The notes under the pieces: generated by a model
Database searches by the model: none
The model's input: the letters and a program-made list of their open reading frames with translations, nothing else
What the model was told of the DNA's origin: nothing
Program-made: the position numbers and the translations under genes
Shown here: one piece after another, positions 1 to 7,831 of the stretch
Position numbering within the stretch: the first letter of the stretch is position 1
Layout: every line of letters begins with the position of its first letter
From: DAOPXV01 sp035352535
GTDB taxonomy: Bacteria > Muiribacteriota > UBA9980
DNA: 9,861 nt
Direction of reading: 5' to 3'
Assembly (NCBI GenBank): GCA_964545075.1
Contig: CAZJFS010000161.1
Coordinates: forward strand, 1-9,861

Positions 1-35
1 TATATTATGAAATCATCCATTTCTTAAACATATGC

Positions 36-40
36 GGAGG
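36..40 (+). promoter_or_regulatory. Strong ribosome binding site that sets the macroglobulin start
   Basis: GGAGG lies 6 bases before the ATG at 47. An in-frame ATG at 32 also exists, but this Shine-Dalgarno sequence falls downstream of it, and no comparable purine run precedes 32. The start at 47 is therefore preferred; it also gives a cleaner signal peptide. Only 46 bases of upstream sequence are in the window, so the promoter cannot be judged. Confidence 0.8.
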
Positions 41-46
41 TATAAA

Positions 47-3000
47 ATGTCTGTAAATCGATTGTTCTTAGTAATAATTATACTTATATTTATTTTAAAC
101 GGAGGTCCGGCGATGGCGAAAAAAGATACCATTGAGGTTAAAGAAACCGCTATGTTCAAATACGACTCCCAAAAAAAAGAAGTTCTATCCGTTTCCGAAA
201 AAGTAAAAGATTACATGAAAATGAAATTCGTTTCCATCACTATGGATCAGCCGGTTTACTGGCCCAACGAAGACGTCAACCTTAAAATCCTCATGCCGGT
301 AAACCCTTCCGCTGAAATTAAAATAACCCTTCAAAAAAAAGACGCGACGCCTAAAGATCTGGGAACATTCAAATTAAACGACGGCGGCGTCCTGGTCGAA
401 AAAATATTGAGCGGCGAAAAAAATAAAATAGAGGTTGGCGAATATCGAGTCAGCGTTACGACCGCGGATAAAAAGATCGAGGAAAGTTCCACTTTTTCAG
501 TGGTTGAAGGCCATCTGGGCGCGGTCTCCTTCGCTTATGAATTCGAACAGCTTACGACGGCCGAAGCATTGAAAGAAGTCAAGGGCGGATGGTTCTTAGG
601 AAACGCCGAAGGCGTCGGAAAACGCTGGGGCAACGGCCTCAACGTTAAAAACGAAGTGCGCGTGTTAAATCAGCCATATACCGGGGCCGCTACCGTCAGG
701 TCGCGCTGCTATCTTCCGGGCTGCAACGGCTGTGAAGCCGGCGCTCCGCAGAAAATAAACATAGAAAAAGGCGTCCTCGAGGCTTCGATGGAGGTTGGCG
801 GCCATTCCGGTCCTTTCGAACTCGAGGTAGTGACCGATAAGGGCGACGTCCGAAACCTCTTTGGAAGATCAGGCCATGTCGAACGCCAGAGCACTCAGAT
901 CACCGGCGGATTTACGACGGCGTATAACGCCACGCTCGCGCCTTACGAAGGAACCCAGCCGGTCCCCGGCCGCGAGATTTATATCGAAAAGACGAGTGAG
1001 CAAAACGACGACAGCCCGCTTGTGCTTCACTCGCCTATATGCGATCATTCGAATAAAATAGAAATAACGATCAAACGCGAAATTAAAAATGCGAAAGGCT
1101 TCGTTTATTATATGGAAAATAACGAGACATTCAAAACCCGCGAAGTAAAACTCGAAAAAGATCTTAAAAAAGGCCAAAAATTTGAAATTGAATGTCCTCC
1201 TCCCTACGCATTCGCGGGCATAGCCGGGTTCGTAGAAGACGAAAAGAATAAAGACGGAAGATATTACGAAGCCTGGGTAGTCGCGTTCACTCCATCGCCG
1301 CTTGAAATAGACGTAATTTCGCCGGAATCAGGCATTCCGCTTTCGGAATTTAACCTGACCGTAAAAGCCGGAAATAAATCTACCAATAAAGGCGTAGCCG
1401 TGAACGGAATTCTGGAAGTCTTCGACAATCGAGTAGCTTCAAAAAGCCCGAAGGAACCGCTGGTGTCATCGATCGGCGATTCATTCCGCGATCTTGCCAA
1501 TACAGTCGCGAGCTGGCGCGACTGGACCGGCATGGAATTTACCGGCGAATTCAGCAAGGAAAAATCGGAATCGCTCATGGATATGGATACGGCAATGCCA
1601 TCCGCATCCCTGCCCATGAAGGAAATGAGCGCGCCGTCGCCAAAAAAAATGGCGCCCACCGGTGCCATGAGAATGTTCGCTAAATCCCGAGCTGTTCCTC
1701 CAAGCAATGATTCGGAAAGTCTTGCCGCTAAGCAGCCTTCAGAAGAGCCCACCGAAACCATTCGCGAAGGCGAAAAAAAAGTAGTTTACTGCGCGGCCAT
1801 AAAGACGGACGCAAACGGCGAAGCTAAAATCTCCGTAAAACTTCCGCCTCAGACGGGACGCTGCAAGATCAGGTTCGTCGCCGTCGATAAATTCGACTAT
1901 ATCGAAAAGGTAAAAGACATAGACGTTTCAAAGAAAAGTTTCGCCGAAGCCTCGTTCCCGCTGCTTATCACGCCCGGCTCTAATATTACGGCAAGGCTTT
2001 CGGTAGTAAATACCTCTGGTGAAGCGATGAAATTAAAGATCAGCGGCGCATGCCTCGAAAAAGATATCGAAAAAGAAGTAAAAGCGGGAGCCAACGATCT
2101 CGAATTCGGGATCATCGGCAGAAATTACGGCGAACTTACCGTTAGCGTCATCGATAAAGACGGAAAATCCACCGATAAAAGAGCGTTCAATATTAAAAAC
2201 ATATCTGCGATGCCCGTCACATTCTCCGATATAATTATATCGGACGGTTCGGCCATGGCGATCGAAGAAGGCAAAAAAGTAGCTGTTTATGCAAACCCGG
2301 CGAGGCTTTTAGGCGGTATCGCCGCGAATATGAACACGACCATGTATTCATGGTTCGGCCACGCCGAAGCAATAAGCGCATCGGCCGCGATCAGAGCGAT
2401 GCTCTTAAGAGCCATGGCTGAAAATATTCTGAACGACGAAGGTCTGCGCGATAAAATAAAAGCCGATCTGATAAAATCAATAAAAGATCTCAACGAGAAG
2501 TTTTACAATAAGGAAACCGGACTTGTTTATCCTTATCCCGGCGTAGCAGAAAACATAACATGGAGCATCTGGGTCTCCAAAAATCTAAGTTCGGTGGTGA
2601 CGTCTCTTTCGTCTAACGAAGAATTAAAGGCCGAACTCGGCGACACGATAAATACGGCGGCTGAAATGCTTGAAAAAATGATGGGCGCGCTCGCTAAAAA
2701 AAATATATCGATACCGGAATACGCCATGTTCGATCCCAAGACGGGCCAGGATGTAATACCCGTCGAGATAGACGGCAAGATCGTCTATAAAGCCGTAACC
2801 GATAACGCCGTAATGGATTTTTTCAGAACAAAAGCGCTCCCGGCGCTGGATATCGAAAATCCTGAATTTCATAAAAAAATAAGCGGAAATTTCACGATGC
2901 TCTACGATAAGTTCAGATTTTTAAGGGCGTTTGAGCGCACCGGCGCTTATTATTACATGCTCATAAACGCGAAGGCGCTTCTTATGAAAAACGACAAGAA

Positions 3001-3724
3001 TTTCAGCCTGGTATTCAACAAGGTCGCGCGCGGCCTCATAAACACAGGCGAGCCCGGTTTGATACAGGGCCCGGCGCTTCTCGGCGGAGTTTACTCGGCG
3101 CCTCAGACAATGGTTAAATTTTTAGACCTTCTCATTGCGATGGCGCGCGAAAGCAGGATAGCGAAAGTAGCGACGGTCAAAATAATTAGCGGCAAAACTG
3201 TTAAAGCAAATGTTGTCGTCTCAGATACCCCTTATTTACTCGAAGTCAAAGAAAAAGACCTGACGCTTACGGCGCATGAATTCGTAACCGTAAGAATAGA
3301 CAACGAATCGGCGCTTAATATGTTCGATCATCTTGAAAAGACTCCCTTTTTCGACATAAAATGCGCAAATGCAGCTCTCAAGACCGGCGACGAATCGATG
3401 ATCGAAATAAATTTAAACGATAAAATTCAAAAAGACTCGGATGCGGCGGATTATTACGCGATAGTGGCGCTTCCGTCAAATCTGTCGTTAATGCAAACGG
3501 AAGATCTTCTCGCGGATTACCGCGGCCAGCTTTTATACGGCCAGAAAACCAGCGGAGGCGAATCGATCCAGCTCGTGACCGTCCCGTTCCGCGGATCGAA
3601 AACCATGTCGTTAAAAGTCAAGGCCGTCCATAAAGGCGAAAGCGAAGGCTTCGTGACCGTTCGCCACATGAGCGATCCCGATTTCGTGGTAACGCTTAAA
3701 ACGGCAAAAATAAAAGTAGAATAA
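47..3724 (+). CDS. Secreted alpha-2-macroglobulin-like protein without thioester
   Basis: Predicted 1225-residue exported protein. Residues 1-24 form a signal peptide: basic N-terminus, a long Ile/Leu/Phe core, and a cleavage-like PAMA-KK with no lipobox cysteine. A macroglobulin (MG2-like) beta domain follows at about 60-155, starting around DQPVYWPNEDVNLKI. Residues 160-420 have no domain I recognise and carry a Cys cluster at 221, 226 and 229. A low-complexity, Met/Ser/Pro/Lys-rich stretch covers about 505-575. The central A2M domain runs about 578-665 (DANGEAKISVKLPPQTGR, then ITPGSNITARLSVVN). Next comes a helical region in the place of the thioester domain (about 750-1030). The end is a beta-rich macroglobulin-like region (YYAIVALPSNLSL near 1136). 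Family members trap proteases through a Cys-Gly-Glu-Gln thioester, but here the equivalent stretch reads NMNTTMYSWFGHAEA, so covalent trapping is not expected. No pbpC-like gene is adjacent. The family call is from domain order and motifs; the role is inferred. Confidence 0.8.
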   Translation: MSVNRLFLVIIILIFILNGGPAMAKKDTIEVKETAMFKYDSQKKEVLSVSEKVKDYMKMKFVSITMDQPVYWPNEDVNLKILMPVNPSAEIKITLQKKDATPKDLGTFKLNDGGVLVEKILSGEKNKIEVGEYRVSVTTADKKIEESSTFSVVEGHLGAVSFAYEFEQLTTAEALKEVKGGWFLGNAEGVGKRWGNGLNVKNEVRVLNQPYTGAATVRSRCYLPGCNGCEAGAPQKINIEKGVLEASMEVGGHSGPFELEVVTDKGDVRNLFGRSGHVERQSTQITGGFTTAYNATLAPYEGTQPVPGREIYIEKTSEQNDDSPLVLHSPICDHSNKIEITIKREIKNAKGFVYYMENNETFKTREVKLEKDLKKGQKFEIECPPPYAFAGIAGFVEDEKNKDGRYYEAWVVAFTPSPLEIDVISPESGIPLSEFNLTVKAGNKSTNKGVAVNGILEVFDNRVASKSPKEPLVSSIGDSFRDLANTVASWRDWTGMEFTGEFSKEKSESLMDMDTAMPSASLPMKEMSAPSPKKMAPTGAMRMFAKSRAVPPSNDSESLAAKQPSEEPTETIREGEKKVVYCAAIKTDANGEAKISVKLPPQTGRCKIRFVAVDKFDYIEKVKDIDVSKKSFAEASFPLLITPGSNITARLSVVNTSGEAMKLKISGACLEKDIEKEVKAGANDLEFGIIGRNYGELTVSVIDKDGKSTDKRAFNIKNISAMPVTFSDIIISDGSAMAIEEGKKVAVYANPARLLGGIAANMNTTMYSWFGHAEAISASAAIRAMLLRAMAENILNDEGLRDKIKADLIKSIKDLNEKFYNKETGLVYPYPGVAENITWSIWVSKNLSSVVTSLSSNEELKAELGDTINTAAEMLEKMMGALAKKNISIPEYAMFDPKTGQDVIPVEIDGKIVYKAVTDNAVMDFFRTKALPALDIENPEFHKKISGNFTMLYDKFRFLRAFERTGAYYYMLINAKALLMKNDKNFSLVFNKVARGLINTGEPGLIQGPALLGGVYSAPQTMVKFLDLLIAMARESRIAKVATVKIISGKTVKANVVVSDTPYLLEVKEKDLTLTAHEFVTVRIDNESALNMFDHLEKTPFFDIKCANAALKTGDESMIEINLNDKIQKDSDAADYYAIVALPSNLSLMQTEDLLADYRGQLLYGQKTSGGESIQLVTVPFRGSKTMSLKVKAVHKGESEGFVTVRHMSDPDFVVTLKTAKIKVE
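101..115 (+). promoter_or_regulatory. Internal Shine-Dalgarno plus in-frame ATG at the signal-peptide end
   Basis: GGAGG at 101-105 stands 7 bases before an ATG at 113-115, in frame with the macroglobulin gene (codon 23 counted from the ATG at 47). Starting here would give a protein beginning MAKKDTIEV, lacking the signal peptide and staying in the cytoplasm. The same bases encode Asn-Gly-Gly-Pro in the signal peptide, so the match may be coincidental. The spacing is nevertheless as good as at the main start. Confidence 0.35.
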
Positions 3725-3786
3725 TTTAAATATTCCCATGGCGTTCAGCCGGCGATTTTAAAAAAACACTTTTTGCCAAAATTTTT

Positions 3787-3837
3787 AAAGCGGCATAAAA
3801 TAAAATGTATGAAATACACTTTGTTTTATGCCGCTTT
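3787..3837. terminator. 24-bp hairpin between convergent genes, probable bidirectional terminator
   Basis: Arms at 3787-3810 and 3814-3837 are complementary over 24 positions with a 3-base loop (GAA). There are only two non-Watson-Crick positions, each of which is a G-U wobble on one strand or the other. The outer half of the stem (AAAGCGGCATAAAA) is perfect. It sits 62 bases after the plus-strand macroglobulin gene and 134 bases beyond the minus-strand permease stop, the expected place for a shared terminator. Neither side has a long clean T-tract (CTTTGATT on the plus side, TTTAAAAATTTT on the minus side). Intrinsic termination may therefore be weak, or the element may mainly block 3' exonucleases. 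A dispersed palindromic repeat is an alternative. Confidence 0.6.
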
Positions 3838-3850
3838 GATTACATGTATA

Positions 3851-3991
3851 TTACCATAAATATCCAGCGCGCATCTGGTTAGCGCGGTATTTTTCAGCTT
3901 CAATTCCACCATACCGGCAAATCATGAACCAGGCCGAATTTTTCCCGCCAGCACCCAAGGAGAAAGCTTTTTCAAAGTTCTTTTTTTTCAA
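3851..3991 (-). other. Open frame overlapping and extending past the permease 3' end
   Basis: The permease stops at 3972-3974, just after a run of eight A (plus-strand T8 at 3981-3988). If one A were lost or skipped, the reading frame would run on for about 40 more codons, through FEKAFSLGAGGKNSAWF, and end in YLW with TAA at 3851-3853. That is only 13 bases before the terminator-like hairpin. The stretch could be a C-terminal extension made by slippage, a sequencing or assembly indel, the fossil of a small gene, or chance: roughly one in eight random frames of this length stays open. A free-standing start is not supported, because the TTG at 3989-3991 has no ribosome binding site. The normal-looking permease end (ARALEKKEL) argues that the annotated stop is real. 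Confidence 0.25.
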
Positions 3992-5609
3992 GCGCCCGCG
4001 CGCCGGCCCGTAAAGTGAAAAATGAGGCCGCCAGCCACACTAAAAAATAAACATAAATATAGGCCATTTCAAGGCCAGAGTTATACAGCCTGAACGAACC
4101 GATGCACATAACGGTCAGAATAATAGAAACGATTATCCGGACCGCGGGGTCGGAAGGCTGAAAACCGTCGGCATCCTTTTTCAATGAAAACTTCGCATAG
4201 GCCAGGCTGCCTACTCCGTAGCAAATAAGAGGCGCGACGGCTGACCAGATAACTATCAGAAAAAAGACCTCCAGGAATTCAAAAATATCAAGCCTCAAAA
4301 AGTAAGCCCAGGAGCTGTTAACGAACAAAAGCAGGGATGCCCATATCAGCCAGTAAAAAAAGATCTTGGCCGCCAGAAAGTCTTTCAGCTTTACGGACAT
4401 AGGCCGTAAAAGCTGCATGAAAGCTCTTTTATTGATAAGATCGCCGGCCATTAATTCCGAGCCGTACATAAGGATCGTTGAGTTTATCACGAATATTGCC
4501 CAATATTTATTGGCAGCCCTGACCGCCTCAAAAAATTTGGGAGGAAGGTAGAACGGCATCGCGAATATGGCGGGGACCATAAAAATAAAAACCATTAAAA
4601 AGTTTTTCCTGAGAACATGACATGTCTCGTCGTAAATGGCGCCGCGCCAGACGGCGGGCATAGATTCAAGGGGCCGGAAATATAGCATGGACCTCGATGA
4701 ATTCTGTCTCAATGACATGTTATCCAGAAGGCTGCCCATCTCCCTGAAGAAAAATATCAGGTTTATGTAGTAACTTATAACGATAGCCGCAATGGTAACG
4801 AGCAGCGAATAAAAAATATCAGCTAATAAACCCCGGCTAATGGCATTAACAAAGCTGTTAGCTCCTTCAGCCAGAATAGATACTGGTGAAAATTCGAATT
4901 TATTAGCGGAAACCTTGATCGTGTTATAGATATTCGCCAGCGCGTTCTTGTTTTCGGATTTTTGCGTTAAGCAGTCTTTCAGAACGGGAAAATAAAAGCA
5001 TAATATGACTATGAAGCCGATCGCAAGCATCAAACCGATAGTCCTTTGCCTGAAAAAAGATAGAAGCCTTGCTATGGCGGCGGCAAGGGCCATAACTAGC
5101 GCAGATGAAAACATCAGAATGATAACGAGTGAAAGCGATGAATATAAAATAAAATTCATCGCGACCGCCGCGCCGTAGTATTTAACGAAGAAAAAAACGT
5201 AGAGCAGGCCAAGCGGGAATAAAAGAACGAGAACCGGAATTATCTTCAACGATATTTCGACGAGCTTATAAATGAAATATATCGAAAAATCATTTGGAAA
5301 TTGAAGAATGAACTGCGTTTCACGCCTGTAATAGATATCTTCGACCTCGGCGAAAGCTTCTATCGAGATCGCAGCCATAAGGATCAAATTCAAAACGACG
5401 GCGCCTAAAAAATTGAAATACTCAAACGTCGATGGATTTATGAATTCGATTATCTTGTCGGCTTTTTTCAGGCACATCCCGGTCATGATAAGCACGAAAG
5501 CCGTTATGACCAGAACGACCAATGCGTAAGCGATCTTTTCAGCCACCGGCATATTCGCGAAGCGGTTTTTATTCATTATGAGTCTGTATTTAAACAAGAT
5601 CGAGATCAT
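3972..5609 (-). CDS. ABC exporter permease subunit, about 12 membrane segments
   Basis: A 545-residue integral membrane protein. Hydrophobic segments are visible near residues 27-47, 66-88, 118-142, 147-181, 190-210 and 255-285, then several between about 335 and 460, and two more near 485-540; I estimate about 12 in total. A polar loop at 210-255 and another near 290-335 separate the halves. The motif RRETQFILQFPNDFSIYFIY after the second segment resembles the 'L..FP' loop of large putative ABC-exporter permeases. The length suggests two ABC-2-like halves in one chain, so a homomeric dimer is not required. Its ATG overlaps the TGA of the ATPase gene (ATGA, 5606-5609), implying translational coupling and a shared complex in the inner membrane. 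GGAG lies about 13 bases upstream; Met12 is a less likely start. The substrate is unknown. The gene ends just after an A8 run. Confidence 0.82.
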   Translation of the reverse strand: MISILFKYRLIMNKNRFANMPVAEKIAYALVVLVITAFVLIMTGMCLKKADKIIEFINPSTFEYFNFLGAVVLNLILMAAISIEAFAEVEDIYYRRETQFILQFPNDFSIYFIYKLVEISLKIIPVLVLLFPLGLLYVFFFVKYYGAAVAMNFILYSSLSLVIILMFSSALVMALAAAIARLLSFFRQRTIGLMLAIGFIVILCFYFPVLKDCLTQKSENKNALANIYNTIKVSANKFEFSPVSILAEGANSFVNAISRGLLADIFYSLLVTIAAIVISYYINLIFFFREMGSLLDNMSLRQNSSRSMLYFRPLESMPAVWRGAIYDETCHVLRKNFLMVFIFMVPAIFAMPFYLPPKFFEAVRAANKYWAIFVINSTILMYGSELMAGDLINKRAFMQLLRPMSVKLKDFLAAKIFFYWLIWASLLLFVNSSWAYFLRLDIFEFLEVFFLIVIWSAVAPLICYGVGSLAYAKFSLKKDADGFQPSDPAVRIIVSIILTVMCIGSFRLYNSGLEMAYIYVYFLVWLAASFFTLRAGARALEKKEL

Positions 5610-6355
5610 CGGCCGGGATATTCTCCGTTTTTTATTTCAGGATTCGTAAGGAGTATGAAAGCGTCCTCGAGCTCTCCGCCCGAGCAGTTTCCTGCTTTTT
5701 TTATTTCCTCGGGCGTTCCTTCGGCCAGTTTTTTGCCCTTGCTTATTATCGCTATACGCTGGCATAGCTTTTCGGCTATTTCAAGAACATGCGTGGTCAA
5801 TAATATCGCCGTAGATGAAGTTTTAAAATCGGCCAGTATATCCTTGAATTTTTTAGTGCTTAAAGCGTCCATCGCGGAGGTCGGTTCGTCGAGTAGTAAG
5901 ATCTTCGGCCTGTGAATGATCGCAGCTATGATCGATATTTTTTTCCGCATGCCGTTAGAATAACACGAGATGAGTTTTTCGGCATCCTTGAATATTTCGA
6001 AGATTTCCAGATAATAATCTATGTTTTTTCTTCCGGAAACCGGGATACTGCGCATATCGCAGACGAAGTTCAAAAATTCCCTTCCCGTAAGCATTTCATA
6101 TACAAAAGGAACTTCAGGAACATAACCGAGAAAATTCTTATATTCATTGGTAATGTCGAATATTGACCGGCCTTCGTACAATATTTGACCCGAATCCGGC
6201 GCGGATGCGAATGTGAGAAGTTTTAATGTCGTGGATTTTCCGGCGCCGTTAGGTCCGAGATATCCGAATATCTCACCCGGCCTTATCTCAAAGCTGACGT
6301 CTGAAAGGGCTGAGAAATCGCCGTATTTTTTATTGAGGTCCCTTGCGACGAGCAT
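5606..6355 (-). CDS. ABC exporter ATP-binding subunit (DrrA/CcmA class)
   Basis: A 249-residue cytoplasmic ATPase expected to power the overlapping 545-residue permease. All nucleotide-binding motifs are present: Walker A GPNGAGKST at 34-42; Q-loop region GYVPEVPFVYEMLTG with Glu81 where Gln is canonical, a variant I regard as common in this class; signature YSNGMRKK at 132-139 in place of LSGGQ; Walker B ILLLDEP at 152-158; D-loop SAMD at 160-163; and H-loop His189 in LLTTHV. The length is normal for a stand-alone subunit. The start follows AAGGAG (plus 6365-6370) by about 9 bases. Two candidate promoters lie in the 180 bases upstream, so this gene and the permease probably form their own transcription unit, although read-through from the MacB-type gene is possible. 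The YSNGM signature and overall style are not those of LolD/MacB ATPases. Confidence 0.92.
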   Translation of the reverse strand: MLVARDLNKKYGDFSALSDVSFEIRPGEIFGYLGPNGAGKSTTLKLLTFASAPDSGQILYEGRSIFDITNEYKNFLGYVPEVPFVYEMLTGREFLNFVCDMRSIPVSGRKNIDYYLEIFEIFKDAEKLISCYSNGMRKKISIIAAIIHRPKILLLDEPTSAMDALSTKKFKDILADFKTSSTAILLTTHVLEIAEKLCQRIAIISKGKKLAEGTPEEIKKAGNCSGGELEDAFILLTNPEIKNGEYPGR

Positions 6356-6445
6356 ATCGAATGGCTCCTTTGCAATCTTGGCGCATGCGAAAACGCAAAG
6401 TCAAATGCTAAAAAAGCTTTATCCTTAGATTTTTGCACGCGTCAC

Positions 6446-6474
6446 ATTATAACTGAAATCATGATGAAAATCAA
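6446..6474 (-). promoter_or_regulatory. Sigma-70-type promoter for the ABC ATPase/permease unit
   Basis: Read on the minus strand: TTGATT (6469-6474), a 17-base spacer, then a perfect TATAAT (6446-6451). The predicted transcript starts near 6439 and has a leader of about 84 bases before the ATPase ATG. The leader contains only a short TGCG-AAAA-CGCA hairpin (6386-6397), which I do not consider a regulatory element on its own. Confidence 0.65.
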
Positions 6475-6487
6475 ATAGCGCAGATTC

Positions 6488-6516
6488 ATTATAAATATGT
6501 CACGTCTTTTACCCAA
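6488..6516 (-). promoter_or_regulatory. Second, upstream promoter in tandem
   Basis: On the minus strand TTGGGT (6511-6516) is followed after 17 bases by another perfect TATAAT (6488-6493). It lies 42 bases upstream of the nearer promoter and about 20 bases past the MacB-type stop codon. Its -35 box matches only the TTG core, so it may be weaker or need an activator. Two perfect -10 boxes with the same 17-base spacing in one short gap make chance less likely. Confidence 0.5.
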
Positions 6517-6535
6517 GGCCAGGCGCCGATGATTT

Positions 6536-7747
6536 TTATTCGTAGCGCAGCGCCACGACGCAATCTAGATTGGCCGCCTTGTTGGCCGGATATATTCCAA
6601 AGAAAAGCCCCACGGCAAGGGAGAATGTAAATGAAATCATGATCGCCCAGGTTGAAACGGTCGTAGTCCAACTTCCGATATGCGAAATAGCATAAGATAT
6701 GGCCGCGCCGCTAAAAATGCCTATTATTCCGCCCAGGACGCAAAGGAATACCGATTCGATCAAAAACTGGCTCAATATGTCGATTTTAGTGGCGCCCAGA
6801 GCTTTTCGCAACCCGATTTCACGCGTTCGCTCGGTCACGGATACCAGCATGATATTCATGATGCCGATGCCGCCGACAAAAAGCGAAATAAATGCGATAC
6901 CGCCAAGAAAAAGGGTTATGGTATCGGTAATATCGCTCATCCGGTTGAGCATATCAGTCTGGTTCCTCACGGTAAAATCTTCGTTAGCGCCGCTCGTCTT
7001 ATGGCGCTTGCGCAGAACCGACTTTATCTCTTCGATCGCAAGGTCCATATCGTCCTTGTTCGCGACCTGAACGTTTATGCTTCTTATATATTTCACGCCG
7101 GACAGGCTTTTTTGAAAAGTCAAAAGCGGCACCAATATCATGTCATCCGGATTGTTGGGGCCCGACTGCCCCTTTTTTTCAAGAACGCCTATAACGGTGA
7201 ACGCGTTTCGATTTATCGTTATTTCCTTACCCACCGGTTCCTGGTTCGGGAAAAGGTTATCCACTACTGTAGAGCCGATAACCGCATATTTTTTATAGTT
7301 CTTGTTATCCACGGCGGTAAAAAAAGAACCCTTGGAGAGCTTCATATTGCGCACAGTCGGATAGTTTTGATTCGTTCCAGTAATCTGGGTCATAGTGTTC
7401 TGGTTTCCGGCTTTGACCCTGGAGGATTTCGAACTTTCAGGCGCTACGAGCAAAATCGAAGGGCATTCTTCCGCCAGCGCCGCGGCGTCTTCATTTTTAA
7501 GCGTCTGGCTGGAACCCATTCCCTGGCCGCCCATGCCTACCTTGAGTTGTCCCGGCATTACAAACAGAAGGTTCGTTCCGAGGCCTTCGATCGATTTGGT
7601 TATCATCTGCTTCGCGCCTTCGCCGACGGAAAGCATCGCTACGACCGAACACACGCCGATTATTATGCCGAGCATGGTAAGTATTGACCTCATTTTATTC
7701 GCGCCGAGGCTCACTATGGATATTCTGAAAAGCTCAATTATACTCAT
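6536..7747 (-). CDS. MacB/FtsX-type ABC transporter permease, no ATPase domain
   Basis: A 403-residue inner-membrane protein with the MacB layout. There is an N-terminal segment at about 20-41 (SILTMLGIIIGVCSVVAML), a large periplasmic domain at 42-275, then three membrane segments at about 276-303, 327-356 and 366-386. Family hallmarks are visible: SVTERTREIGLRKALGA at 303-319 between segments 2 and 3, and the terminal YPANKAANLDCVVALRYE. Such proteins do not move substrate through a membrane pore; they transmit ATP-driven motion to a periplasmic adaptor. The start follows AAGGA by about 8 bases. It lies 84 bases after the adaptor gene with no clear promoter between, so the two are probably co-transcribed. 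E. coli MacB carries its ATPase in the same chain, and split systems usually have a LolD-like gene next door; neither is seen here. Confidence 0.9.
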   Translation of the reverse strand: MSIIELFRISIVSLGANKMRSILTMLGIIIGVCSVVAMLSVGEGAKQMITKSIEGLGTNLLFVMPGQLKVGMGGQGMGSSQTLKNEDAAALAEECPSILLVAPESSKSSRVKAGNQNTMTQITGTNQNYPTVRNMKLSKGSFFTAVDNKNYKKYAVIGSTVVDNLFPNQEPVGKEITINRNAFTVIGVLEKKGQSGPNNPDDMILVPLLTFQKSLSGVKYIRSINVQVANKDDMDLAIEEIKSVLRKRHKTSGANEDFTVRNQTDMLNRMSDITDTITLFLGGIAFISLFVGGIGIMNIMLVSVTERTREIGLRKALGATKIDILSQFLIESVFLCVLGGIIGIFSGAAISYAISHIGSWTTTVSTWAIMISFTFSLAVGLFFGIYPANKAANLDCVVALRYE

Positions 7748-7831
7748 AAATTGATTCCTTTTTATTTACATGCACACAGGTTCATCTGTAAGTTGATAAT
7801 TCAACCGTACGCTTTTACGCTAACCGCCAGC

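Noticed and set aside
1..30. TATATTAT at the left edge as a -10 box
   Set aside because: The -35 region lies outside the window and AT-rich matches of this kind are common, so it cannot be supported.
32..46. Upstream ATG at 32 as the start of the macroglobulin gene
   Set aside because: The strong Shine-Dalgarno sequence at 36-40 lies after it and is correctly spaced for the ATG at 47.
1264..1761. Minus-strand open frame of 165 codons inside the macroglobulin gene
   Set aside because: It mirrors the low-complexity Ser/Met/Pro segment on the opposite strand, has no ribosome binding site, and overlaps a strong coding frame.
6363..6430. Riboswitch or attenuator in the leader of the ABC ATPase gene
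   Set aside because: Only a 4-bp TGCG/CGCA hairpin and an A/T-rich segment are visible; there is no leader peptide and no riboswitch core that I recognise.
6680..7687. Long plus-strand open frame of 335 codons opposite the MacB-type permease
   Set aside because: It lies entirely antisense to a clearly conserved permease. Its translation is rich in His, Tyr, Arg and Phe with no recognisable motif, and there is no convincing ribosome binding site. It is a shadow of the codon pattern.
7748..7831. Regulatory element between the adaptor and the MacB-type gene
   Set aside because: It holds an ordinary ribosome binding site and a 5-bp GTTGA/TCAAC hairpin (7792-7805), which is too weak to call a terminator or promoter.
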